From CAYNYM01 sp049366815 (GTDB lineage Bacteria > Desulfobacterota > DSM-4660 > Desulfatiglandales > HGW-15): a DNA stretch of 64,000 nt. Made by a program: the position numbers and the translations under genes. The notes beneath the pieces are model-generated. The model ran no database searches and was not told where the DNA came from. It was given only the letters and a program-made list of their open reading frames with translations. Below are positions 37,566 through 45,909 of the stretch, piece after piece; the stretch's first letter is position 1, and every line of letters begins with the position of its first letter. The DNA lies in NCBI GenBank assembly GCA_049366815.1, contig JBMNCO010000217.1, forward strand, positions 28,428-92,427. The letters are read 5' to 3'.

Positions 37566-38481
37566 ATGCCTGTGGTTCTGTGCCTGCACAATGGCGATTT
37601 TTCTTCTGGAGCAAAATGGTCCCGGGGCGGCCCAGATCACCATCGAAAGTGAGGAGCAATTTGCCTATGCCTGCACGCTTATGGAAAGGGAGGCGTATGA
37701 TCGGGCCGTCGATGAATTTGAGCGTTTTACTTATTTCTTCGCGGATGATGAAAAGGTCCCGGAGGCCCGATATATGATGGGCCTTTGCCGTTTCAGGGCA
37801 GGACAATATGAGGCGGCCAGAGAGATCTGCCTCGATCTGCAGCGTGACTTCCCCACGAGCCCGATCGGAGGAAAGGCCTTGATTCTGATGGGTGAGACCT
37901 ATTATGCCCAGGGGGCATTTGCCGAAGCTGACCGTTATTTCAAAATGGTTGTTGAAAGGTTTCCTGGGTTGGAAATCAAGAACGGTGCTCTGTACAGGCT
38001 GGGATGGAGCCGGATGCAGCGGGATCAGTGGTGCGAGGCATCGGAGACCTTTAAGGAGGTCAGTCCGGAAAGCCCGCTTTTTACCAGCGCAAAGCGATTA
38101 TCTGAAGAGAGCCGGCTGGGGGAAGAACTGCCCTATAAGGTTCCGGCTGCCGCGGGTGTGATGGCGGGAGTCCTTCCCGGTCTCGGCCATGCCTATTGCG
38201 AACGATACAAAGACGGGCTGGTGGCCCTTCTTCTCAATGGCCTGTTTATATGGGCAGCCTACGAATCCTTTGAACAAGATCAAGAAGTCCTTGGCGGCAT
38301 ACTGACCTTCCTGGAGCTGGGGTGGTATACCGGTAACATCTACAGCGCCGTCAATTGCGCTCACAAGCACAATCGGGCCGTTCGGAACAAATACAGACAG
38401 AGTCTCCTGGATCGCTTCGACCTCTCGCTTTTTTCGATGGGAGGCAGGGATCTGGGACTGGCCCTGCGGCTGGAGTTTTGA
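37558..38481 (+). CDS. TPR protein with C-terminal TM2-like membrane segments
   Basis: 307 residues: a signal or anchor sequence, then four or so TPR-like repeats (about 30-190: YACTLMEREAYDRAVDEFER, PEARYMMGLCRFRAGQYEAA, GGKALILMGETYYAQGAFAEA), then two hydrophobic segments (GVLPGLGHAYCERYKDGLVA and the stretch after it). The latter resemble TM2-type domains. Overlaps the YidD-like gene by 8 bases and has GGAGGGAGGGCC before its ATG. The pair suggests a role in envelope protein assembly, but this is inference. I do not recognise a named family. Confidence 0.65.
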   Translation: MNRCLWFCACTMAIFLLEQNGPGAAQITIESEEQFAYACTLMEREAYDRAVDEFERFTYFFADDEKVPEARYMMGLCRFRAGQYEAAREICLDLQRDFPTSPIGGKALILMGETYYAQGAFAEADRYFKMVVERFPGLEIKNGALYRLGWSRMQRDQWCEASETFKEVSPESPLFTSAKRLSEESRLGEELPYKVPAAAGVMAGVLPGLGHAYCERYKDGLVALLLNGLFIWAAYESFEQDQEVLGGILTFLELGWYTGNIYSAVNCAHKHNRAVRNKYRQSLLDRFDLSLFSMGGRDLGLALRLEF

Positions 38482-38544
38482 TGTTCATCCATCCTGCCCC
38501 TGTCGAGCAGGTCCTCTTTCAGGCATAAATGGGCCTTTTATATC

Positions 38545-39900
38545 ATGGCAAAAGGCAACAAGACAATTCTGGTCTGTCAGAACTGCGGGTACCAAACACC
38601 CAAGTGGATGGGGCGATGCCCGGATTGCGGGCAATGGAATTCACTCGTGGAGGAGATTTCCGAACCCTTGACCAGAAGGGTCATGTCTTCTCCCGGAGCC
38701 CTGCCCCAGAATATCAACGCCATCTCCCTTGACCCGGAGCTCAGACTGCAGACCGGCATCGTCGAGTTTGATCGGACCTTGGGGGGTGGCCTGGTACCCG
38801 GTTCCCTGGTTTTGGTCGGAGGAGATCCCGGGATCGGAAAATCGACCCTCATAATGCAGGCCGTAAGCCGGCTTGCAGGACAGGGACTGAAGTCCCTCTA
38901 TCTTTCCGGAGAAGAATCCTCCCAGCAACTCAAGCTGCGTGCAGAACGCCTGTCCATTGATTCGGAAGACCTCTATGTGTTGACGGAGACCTGCCTTGAA
39001 TCCCTTATGGATAGGATAGATCAACTGGAACCTGATCTTCTCGTGGTGGATTCGATTCAGACCCTGTATACGGAGGCCCTTTCTTCGGCTCCGGGCAGTG
39101 TGGGCCAGGTGAGGGAAGTCACCTCCCGGCTTTTGAATCGGGCCAAAAACACAGGTACCCCGATCTTTCTCATCGGCCATGTGACCAAAGACGGCGCCAT
39201 TGCCGGACCCAAGGTCCTGGAGCACCTGGTTGACACGGTGCTGTACTTCGAAGGCGACGGGTCCCATGCCTTCAGGATCCTTCGCGCGGTCAAGAACCGT
39301 TACGGTTCCACGAACGAAATCGGTGTCTTTGAAATGAATGATAAGGGCCTCAGTGAGGTAGGGAATCCCTCCCGTATCTTCCTTGAAGAGAGGCCGGAAG
39401 GGGCTTCCGGTTCAGTTGTCATTCCCTGTCTCGAGGGGACCAGGCCCGTGCTTCTGGAAATTCAAGCCCTGGTAGGACCCAGTCCCCTCGGCATGCCCCG
39501 GCGCACGGCCATCGGTGTGGATCACAATCGCATATCTCTTCTGGTGGCGGTACTGGGAAAAAGAATGGGCCTGGAGATGGGGGACCAGGACATCTTTGTA
39601 AATGTGGCCGGAGGCGTCAAGGTGGACGAACCTGCTGCGGATCTTGGGATTGTATCCGCCATGATCTCAAGTTTTATCGACAGACCTGTGGATAAGGGGA
39701 TGGTCCTTTTCGGCGAAGTGGGTCTTGCGGGAGAAATACGAGGGGTCAGCCAGCCGGCCCTGAGGATCAATGAGGCGAGAAAACTCGGGTTCACCAAATG
39801 CATTCTTTCACGAAGCAATATGGAAGGAGTGGGCAGAGATATGGATATGGAGCTCGTCGGACTCGATTCCATCAACGGCTTGATGGATGCCCTGTTTTGA
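38545..39900 (+). CDS. radA: DNA repair protein RadA
   Basis: A RecA-like ATPase that helps branch migration and recombination repair. 451 residues, the usual length. The N-terminal zinc finger CQNCGYQTPKWMGRCPDCG is at 10-28. Walker A GDPGIGKST follows, then the RadA-specific KNRYGSTNE (KNRFG motif), and a C-terminal Lon-protease-like domain (VFVNVAGGVKVDEPAADLGI). The Shine-Dalgarno is weak. Its TGA ends at 39900 and the convergent bactofilin stop begins at 39901, so there is no room for a terminator between them. Confidence 0.96.
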   Translation: MAKGNKTILVCQNCGYQTPKWMGRCPDCGQWNSLVEEISEPLTRRVMSSPGALPQNINAISLDPELRLQTGIVEFDRTLGGGLVPGSLVLVGGDPGIGKSTLIMQAVSRLAGQGLKSLYLSGEESSQQLKLRAERLSIDSEDLYVLTETCLESLMDRIDQLEPDLLVVDSIQTLYTEALSSAPGSVGQVREVTSRLLNRAKNTGTPIFLIGHVTKDGAIAGPKVLEHLVDTVLYFEGDGSHAFRILRAVKNRYGSTNEIGVFEMNDKGLSEVGNPSRIFLEERPEGASGSVVIPCLEGTRPVLLEIQALVGPSPLGMPRRTAIGVDHNRISLLVAVLGKRMGLEMGDQDIFVNVAGGVKVDEPAADLGIVSAMISSFIDRPVDKGMVLFGEVGLAGEIRGVSQPALRINEARKLGFTKCILSRSNMEGVGRDMDMELVGLDSINGLMDALF

Positions 39901-40584
39901 TTATCCCATGGGGGAGTGTTCAGGAAATCCTTTCTTCTTGGGCCTCAAACTGAAATCCTGTCTGCAGGTCCCTCCCTCCGATAATTGGATACCGACCTCC
40001 AGTTTTTTGTACCCCTTTGCCGTGGCCTTCACCCTCCATGATCCTTCCGCGAGATTGACAAATTCATAGTAACCGGATGCGTTCGATTGTGACACCCTTT
40101 TCTCTTCGCCCCGGCACTTCACTTCAGCATGTCTGAGGGGTTTCCCGGTCGATTCATCGGATACAACGCCATAGACGGCCCGGAGGCCGGGGGAACGGCC
40201 TCCCTCCAGGGAATCGGCGTCAACCCCATTGGATAGCTCGGGATGAGGATCCTCGGCCTGGTACATCTTTGTCTGCCCCTCAAAAATGACCCCTTCGTCA
40301 ATCACCACAGCGGGGGCCAGGATGTTTCCAAAGACCTTTCCGGGTACGCGGATTTCCACCCGCCGATCCGCAGTGATATTGCCGTGGACCTCACCCCGGA
40401 TGACGACACTGGAGACATGCATATCGGCCTCTATCATGCCCTCTTTGCCGACAAGCACGTCTCCCTTCGTCCTGATCTCTCCCTTGAAATGACCGTCAAT
40501 GCTCATGCCCCCCCGGGAGGCCAGCGTGCCCTCAAAGGCCGTGCCTTTACCCAGGAAAGTGACCGCGTCTTCGTTTTTTTTCAT
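39901..40584 (-). CDS. Bactofilin fused to a carboxypeptidase-regulatory-like domain
   Basis: 227 residues. Positions 5-110 are a bactofilin beta-helix (TAFEGTLASRGGMSIDGHFKG, GDVLVGKEG, VHGNITADRRVEIRVPGKVFGNI). After a linker, about 135-215 match a carboxypeptidase-regulatory/Ig-like domain (GVVSDESTGKPLRHAEVKC, ASGYYEFVNLAEGSWRV). Bactofilins polymerise in the cytoplasm without nucleotide; the added domain is usually extracellular, so the fusion is unusual. The tail is basic (RPKKKGF). It abuts radA stop-to-stop with no spacer. Confidence 0.8.
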   Translation of the reverse strand: MKKNEDAVTFLGKGTAFEGTLASRGGMSIDGHFKGEIRTKGDVLVGKEGMIEADMHVSSVVIRGEVHGNITADRRVEIRVPGKVFGNILAPAVVIDEGVIFEGQTKMYQAEDPHPELSNGVDADSLEGGRSPGLRAVYGVVSDESTGKPLRHAEVKCRGEEKRVSQSNASGYYEFVNLAEGSWRVKATAKGYKKLEVGIQLSEGGTCRQDFSLRPKKKGFPEHSPMG

Positions 40585-40632
40585 GGGCTCAGCCCCTGCT
40601 CCCGCACTTTTCCTGAAAGGTCAACCCGTCCC

Positions 40633-41286
40633 TCAATCCCGCCATGTGACCAATTCAGACAAAGGCGCCCTCTCGGATCTCGACCTGTTGAGGGGGGCGT
40701 CGGGGTTTGGGTATCCGACGGCGACACCGATAACAACCTGCTTGTCCTCGGAGAGATTCAATTCCTCCTTGATTTCCTCACCAAATGCCGTGATCAGGCC
40801 TATGGGGCAGGTCCCCAGACCCAGGCCATGGGCGGCGAGGACGAGATAGCCGACAATGATCCCGAGATCGGTCAGCCGGGCGTTTGAAAAGACCTGGTCA
40901 ATTGAAACGATAACGGCTGTCGGGGCCCCGTAGAAATTACAGCTTCCTTCATTGATAAAATCCTGAAAGTCGGTCTCAGGTGGAAGGTATGGAAGCATAC
41001 TGTTGAGGAGTCCTCTCTGGCGTTCTACGAAATACTCGGGAAGGGGTCTCTTGGCTCCCGGCGCGCAGGAGATGTTACGCTCCCTCATCCTCTTGACCAG
41101 AAGCCTGCTGAGTCGCTTCTTTTCCTCTCCCGACACCACGGTGAGTTCCCAGGGTTGAATGTTGATGGCTGAGGGTGCCTCGGCCGCAAGATCGAGGAGT
41201 TTTTCCAGGATCTCCCTTTCAACAGCCCTGTCCAGAAAGGACCTCGTACTTCTTCGTCCTTTAATGGTTTCAAAAAGTTCCATCAT
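40633..41286 (-). CDS. Nitroreductase-family FMN oxidoreductase
   Basis: 217 residues. The N-terminal IKGRRSTRSFLDRAV and AAEAPSAINIQPWEL blocks bind FMN phosphate and ring; the C-terminal LAAHGLGLGTCPIGLI and VGVAVGYPNPDAP complete the fold. Such enzymes reduce nitro groups, quinones or flavins with NAD(P)H as homodimers; the physiological substrate is unknown. GAGGATATCGC precedes the start. It lies 48 bases upstream of the bactofilin gene on the same strand and may share a transcript. Confidence 0.88.
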   Translation of the reverse strand: MMELFETIKGRRSTRSFLDRAVEREILEKLLDLAAEAPSAINIQPWELTVVSGEEKKRLSRLLVKRMRERNISCAPGAKRPLPEYFVERQRGLLNSMLPYLPPETDFQDFINEGSCNFYGAPTAVIVSIDQVFSNARLTDLGIIVGYLVLAAHGLGLGTCPIGLITAFGEEIKEELNLSEDKQVVIGVAVGYPNPDAPLNRSRSERAPLSELVTWRD

Positions 41287-41543
41287 GCGATATCCTCTTT
41301 TGGCCGTGAATTCATGGTATTGTAAAGTGAAACAGGAATTTTATCAATTCTTTATTGACCGGAGTCCTTGCCAAACAAACCGGATTGGATTAAGAAGGAT
41401 GGACTTCAGCGGGGGATAATTTCTGCATGTAGATTCGCAGGGGGCTTTCGTCGCCGGTTGATCGAGGCAATATCTCTGTGCGGAAAGGTCTTGTCATCTT
41501 TTCAGGAGCCCCATCAGGGGTGTTCAAATAGAAAGGAGTATCA

Positions 41544-43163
41544 ATGGTCAAGGTGACCTGTCTGGGAGGCGCCGGGTCAGTCACCGGTTCCTGTTATTTG
41601 GTTGAAAGTTCACATGGAAAAAGGGTTCTGGTTGACTGCGGATTATTCCAGGGCGGAAGACAGATGGAAGCCAGAAACTGGGAGGACTGGGCCTTTGATC
41701 CCAAGACCATTCAGGCCTTGTTTCTGACCCACGCCCATATTGACCACAGCGGGAAGATCCCCAAACTGGTGAAAGACGGCTTTAGGGGAAAGATCATTAC
41801 GTCGCCTCCTACCGCGGAACTCTGTTCCATCATGCTCCTGGATGCAGCCCATATCCAGGAGATGGATGCGGAGTGGCAGAACCGAAAGAACAAACGACAA
41901 GCCAAAGGGACTATTGAGCCCCTTTACACGACACCGGATGCCGAGGCCAGTCTAAGATACCTTTTCCCCATAGAAAGAGACCAGACCATCGAGATTGAAC
42001 CAGGCATAAAGGCCAGACTCAGGAATGCAGGGCACATCCTGGGGTCGTCCATATTGGAGCTCTGGGTTGAAGAGGACGGCGGGGCGATCAAGGTCGTCTT
42101 TTCCGGCGATATCGGGAAAAAGGATCAATTGATCTTGAGGGATCCCCAGGAGATATTCGATGCTGATTATCTTTTCATTGAATCCACCTACGGAGACCGG
42201 CTGCATCGTTCGACCGAAGACAGCAAACGGGAACTCCTCGAGGCCATTGAATACAGTGTTTCCCGAGATGAAAAGATCATGATCCCCGCCTTTGCCGTGG
42301 AGAGGACCCAGGAAATCCTCTACATCCTGGGAGAGTTCCAACGCGATGGTCTCCTGCCGGATATCCCCGTCTACCTGGACAGCCCACTGGCCATCAAGGC
42401 CACGGAGATCTTCAGAAGGAACAAAAGGTATTACGATGAAGAAGCCATGGCCATTGTGGACCAGGGCTTCGATCCCTTTGACATGCCGAATCTCCGTTTC
42501 ACGACAGAGACCAAGGAATCCATGGCCATCAATGAAAGTCCCGGTTCTGCTATCGTGATTGCCGGGAGCGGAATGTGCACTGCAGGACGCATCAAACACC
42601 ACCTCAAGCACAATTTGTGGCGTGAAGGGGCGAGTCTTGTGATCGTCGGATTCCAGGCACAGGGGACGACCGGTCGCAAAATCGTAGACGGGGCAAAGCA
42701 GGTCAAGATCTTCCGGGAAAACGTGACCGTCCGGGCCAGGGTTTTCACCATAGGAGGATTCTCCGCCCATGCCGACCAAAAGGACATTCTTGAATGGACC
42801 GGTCACTTTGAGAGCAAGCCCCATGTGTTTGTGATCCATGGCGAACCGAAGGCCAGTGAGACACTGGCACATTTGATCGAAAGGGACCTCGGCCTTTCAA
42901 CGCACGTGCCCAGGTGGAAAGAGAGATTGATCCTTAAGCCCAAGGAGGTGTCCTATGAAAGGCCTGCCGTGGAGGAACTCCCGGACTATGGAAATTTGGT
43001 GTTGAATGCCATCATCGATATTGAGAAGGAACTCGATCAACTCAAGAGGGAAATGAAGACGGAGGCCATGCAAGATAAGATCGGGGAAGACGATCTCGAC
43101 CGGCTCAAATATATCCAGGAAGAGTTCCAGGCCATGTTTAAGGAATACCGATCGAAGAGATGA
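41544..43163 (+). CDS. Beta-CASP metallo-beta-lactamase hydrolase (RNA-specificity type)
   Basis: 539 residues. The MBL motif HAHIDH (H63, H65, D67, H68) is followed by GHILGSSI (His), FSGDIG (Asp) and the beta-CASP insertion with FAVERTQEIL, then VIAGSGMCTAGRI and the late histidines in FSAHADQ and VIHGE. These are features of the YSH1/CPSF-like family that cut RNA. No KH domain precedes it, unlike archaeal aCPSF. About 70 residues at the C-terminus form a charged helical tail. GAAAGGAGTATCA precedes the ATG. RNA cleavage is inferred from the family. Confidence 0.9.
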   Translation: MVKVTCLGGAGSVTGSCYLVESSHGKRVLVDCGLFQGGRQMEARNWEDWAFDPKTIQALFLTHAHIDHSGKIPKLVKDGFRGKIITSPPTAELCSIMLLDAAHIQEMDAEWQNRKNKRQAKGTIEPLYTTPDAEASLRYLFPIERDQTIEIEPGIKARLRNAGHILGSSILELWVEEDGGAIKVVFSGDIGKKDQLILRDPQEIFDADYLFIESTYGDRLHRSTEDSKRELLEAIEYSVSRDEKIMIPAFAVERTQEILYILGEFQRDGLLPDIPVYLDSPLAIKATEIFRRNKRYYDEEAMAIVDQGFDPFDMPNLRFTTETKESMAINESPGSAIVIAGSGMCTAGRIKHHLKHNLWREGASLVIVGFQAQGTTGRKIVDGAKQVKIFRENVTVRARVFTIGGFSAHADQKDILEWTGHFESKPHVFVIHGEPKASETLAHLIERDLGLSTHVPRWKERLILKPKEVSYERPAVEELPDYGNLVLNAIIDIEKELDQLKREMKTEAMQDKIGEDDLDRLKYIQEEFQAMFKEYRSKR

Positions 43164-43421
43164 TACGACACCAGAAACGTGGGGATCATCGCCCTTTTCC
43201 ATGTGGAATGTCTTGCTCCGGGCAGGGGCCGGGGTGTCCCCTCTGCCGCGCTCCCTCCACCATCCATGGCTCCCCGATCGCTGTGGGAGTTTGAGCCTTC
43301 GACTGCCCTGAGCCAGGTCCAACATACACCCGCTCCGAAAAAATTCCGGCCCCTGCTTTCCGCTGCGTTTTGGTGGAAAACTGAAGGCGAAAAGGCCTGA
43401 ATTCATCAACTGAAAGACAAC

Positions 43422-44336
43422 TCAATTCTGACCTTCCTCATCTTGCATGTAGGAGCGCTTTTTCAGGAACTGACGGATAAAGGCGCATACAACCAAAAGG
43501 CCCCCCAGGAAGAAGATGATTTCATAGAGATGATTGGCAAGGAATGTGAACCAGGTCAATCTCGCGGCCAGGTGATGTTTCCACGCCTCCTGCAATTCAT
43601 CAAGGGAGACGGAAAGACCAATTTGAAGAGCCTCTTCGATCTCATGATCCTGTAAATTTCTGAGCAGCGCCACCAGACCTTCGCTCCCGTATCGGTCAAC
43701 AAGATAATCCACGATGCTCCTGCTCTCCTGATAGGCCAGGGAAAGGGATTTTCTGTCCCCCGGGAATGTCCTGGTCAAATCCCTTAAGTCCATCAGATTA
43801 CCGGCAAGAACGGCCGCATCGAGGAGAGATCCCTTCTGTTCCATCAGGAATTCACCGATCCCCCCGCTCACCCACTGCGCGACACCTTCATCAAGCCACT
43901 TTGGCAGCCGATCCCCCTGAATGTGATGGTGCAGGAGTAGATGGCATAATTCGTGTCTCAGGGTCACCTCAATACTGAAGGGATCTTTGACCATTCTTGA
44001 GTAGTCTATGACCATCAAATTCCGGCGAGGGACGGCGAAGGCGACCACAAATTCACTGCGAGCGGCCCTTTGGAATTGTTCCCTTTCATTTGTCAGAAGG
44101 ATGGTCGGCCTGAAGGTGGTTTCCCACCCAAGAGTCTTTTTTAGATGCGCCGTGACAGACGGATAGATCCTGATTACTTCTGCTGCGGCGGATTGGAGAG
44201 GGACATCGAAGAGGACAACGACGTCGTCATGGGCGAATCGCCCTGTGGTATTCCCGAGAAGAGGTCGGTCGGGCAAAAGGAGCAGGATCATAAAAAGACA
44301 CAGGACCGCAGGTTTGATCCATATATTTTTGATCAT
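43422..44336 (-). CDS. Membrane-anchored MA-type (gluzincin) metallopeptidase
   Basis: 304 residues with an N-terminal signal sequence and a C-terminal membrane segment (about 262-285), so the catalytic part is periplasmic. HELCH (H128-H132) matches HExxH with the catalytic Glu at 129, and WLDEGVAQW provides the third zinc ligand Glu150, as in Peptidase_MA-like proteins. The substrate is not known. The HU gene lies 71 bases downstream on the same strand... reading order is HU first, then this gene, since both are on the minus strand. The Shine-Dalgarno is weak. Confidence 0.8.
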   Translation of the reverse strand: MIKNIWIKPAVLCLFMILLLLPDRPLLGNTTGRFAHDDVVVLFDVPLQSAAAEVIRIYPSVTAHLKKTLGWETTFRPTILLTNEREQFQRAARSEFVVAFAVPRRNLMVIDYSRMVKDPFSIEVTLRHELCHLLLHHHIQGDRLPKWLDEGVAQWVSGGIGEFLMEQKGSLLDAAVLAGNLMDLRDLTRTFPGDRKSLSLAYQESRSIVDYLVDRYGSEGLVALLRNLQDHEIEEALQIGLSVSLDELQEAWKHHLAARLTWFTFLANHLYEIIFFLGGLLVVCAFIRQFLKKRSYMQDEEGQN

Positions 44337-44407
44337 TTGCTCTATGAAAAAACCCTCACCAGGGCATCTAGCCTGATGGGGGCCTTGGAAGGATTCTTTT
44401 GGGGCTT

Positions 44408-44677
44408 TTATTTGACCGTTTCTTTTAGTGCCCTGCCGGGGACGAACTTGGGAACTTTTTTTGCTTTGATCTTGATCTCTTCTCCCGTCTGGGGATTTCT
44501 ACCCTTTCTGGCTTTTCTCTTTTCCACCTTAAATGTGCCGAATCCCACGAGTGTGACAGTGTCTTTCTTTTTCAACGCCTTGGTGATGCTTGAGAACACC
44601 GTGTCTACCGCCGCTTGGGCTTCCTTCTTGGTTTTCACCACCTTGGCAACCTCGTTGACCAGATCGCCCTTGTTCAT
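44408..44677 (-). CDS. hup: HU-family DNA-binding protein
   Basis: A nucleoid-associated protein that bends DNA as a dimer. 89 residues, standard HU length, starting MNKGDLVNEVAKVVKTKKEA. The GFGTFKVEKRKARKGRNPQTG block carries the DNA-binding arm and the RNPQTGE signature proline. HU or the related IHF cannot be separated with certainty; the sequence favours HU. AAAAGGAGGACTT precedes the ATG and a good sigma-70 promoter lies 52 bases upstream. The stop is 71 bases before the start of the MA-type peptidase gene. Confidence 0.95.
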   Translation of the reverse strand: MNKGDLVNEVAKVVKTKKEAQAAVDTVFSSITKALKKKDTVTLVGFGTFKVEKRKARKGRNPQTGEEIKIKAKKVPKFVPGRALKETVK

Positions 44678-45045
44678 AAGTCCTCCTTTTCGTTAAGATG
44701 GTTGAGGGAATAAAAGAAATTTCCAGGAACAATAATCGATTCAAATTAAAATTTCAACTATAAAATAGGGATGAATTCCTTTTTAAAGGCTAATTTCCGA
44801 ATTTTTGCCCCCTAATGACCGTTTTTTAGCATAAATTGCATTTATTCAGCCCCTCTGTTTTACCAAAGGAAATATTTCTATTGTGATTGGACTGTTCATC
44901 GAAATTATTTGTCAGTTTACCCAAGTCCTGATAATTTGACAGGTAAGATGCGCGGCAGTGCGGGATGACAATTCGAGATAGGGGGATGCCACGATCCGAA
45001 GCACCGTGGGCAGCGAGATGGAACAGACGGGGAAAAGGCGAGTCC
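44678..45045. other. AT-rich intergenic region between hup and larE
   Basis: About 370 bases between divergent genes, strongly AT-rich from 44700 to 44940. It holds the hup promoter at 44729-44757. The segment 44965-45045 is an open extension of the larE frame but its sequence is not LarE-like. No structured RNA was recognised. Confidence 0.45.
44729..44757 (-). promoter_or_regulatory. Candidate sigma-70 promoter of hup
   Basis: On the minus strand TTGAAA (44757-44752) and TATTGT (44734-44729) are separated by 17 bases, close to consensus in both boxes, 52 bases before the hup start codon. Confidence 0.5.
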
Positions 45046-45876
45046 ATGCATGACATGTCGGCACGACATAAAAGGGAAAGGCTGATTGAACGGCTGGAGG
45101 CGATGGATTCTTTGTTGATAGCCTTCTCGGGTGGTGTCGACAGTACATTCCTTCTCGCCTTGGCACATCAGGTCCTGAAAGACAGGGTACTGGCGGTCAC
45201 GGCCGTATCCCCTGTTCATCCTCTGAGAGAGAGGATGGAAGCCATCGCCTTTGTCAGAGAGAGAAAGATCGGGCATATCCTTGTCGAAACGGAAGAGATG
45301 AGAATGGCCCAATTTTTGGCCAATCGCCCGGACAGGTGCTACTGGTGCAAGAAGGCTCTGTTTCAAAAACTGTTGATCATTGCGGAAGAAAAGGGCCTCA
45401 AGCAGGTGGTCCACGGCGCAAATTTTGATGATCTCGACGATTACAGGCCCGGATCCAGGGCGGCGGAAGAAAGCGGCATCGCGGCACCCCTCCTGGAGGT
45501 CTGCATGACCAAGGAAGACATCCGTCACCTTTCAAGAGAGATGTCCCTCCCTACTTGGGATAAGCCGCCTTCGGCCTGCCTTGCCTCAAGGATCCCTTAT
45601 GGTGAGCCGGTCACAGATCAAAAGTTGGTTATGATCGAACGAGCGGAGGAATGTCTTTTGGACTTGGGTTTCAAGCAGTGCCGTGTGAGACATCACGGGG
45701 CCGTGGCCAGGTTGGAACTGGAAGGCAAGGAAGCACAAAGGGTCTTTGAGGTCGGATTGAGAAAAAGGATTATTGAAGGGTTTCGGGAAATCGGTTTCAT
45801 CCACATCGCCGTTGATCTGGAGGGATATGTATCCGGAAGCATGAACCGCTGTTTACCTAAAAACTCAAAGCGATGA
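45046..45876 (+). CDS. larE: ATP-dependent sacrificial sulfur transferase LarE
   Basis: LarE adenylates a pyridinium carboxylate and donates sulfur from its own cysteine to build the nickel-pincer cofactor. 276 residues from ATG 45046. The PP-loop SGGVDS is at 28-33; PDRCYWCKK near 96 and KPPSACLASRIPYG near 178 hold cysteines, the latter at the position of the sacrificial Cys of Lactobacillus LarE. larB and larC are not in the window. It is followed 33 bases later by a YcaO gene, so it may serve a different sulfur-transfer job here. AAGGCGAG precedes the ATG; an earlier ATG at 44965 is less likely. Confidence 0.88.
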   Translation: MHDMSARHKRERLIERLEAMDSLLIAFSGGVDSTFLLALAHQVLKDRVLAVTAVSPVHPLRERMEAIAFVRERKIGHILVETEEMRMAQFLANRPDRCYWCKKALFQKLLIIAEEKGLKQVVHGANFDDLDDYRPGSRAAEESGIAAPLLEVCMTKEDIRHLSREMSLPTWDKPPSACLASRIPYGEPVTDQKLVMIERAEECLLDLGFKQCRVRHHGAVARLELEGKEAQRVFEVGLRKRIIEGFREIGFIHIAVDLEGYVSGSMNRCLPKNSKR

Positions 45877-45909
45877 AATTGCTCTACATGGGATCAAAGG
45901 GGATCACGC

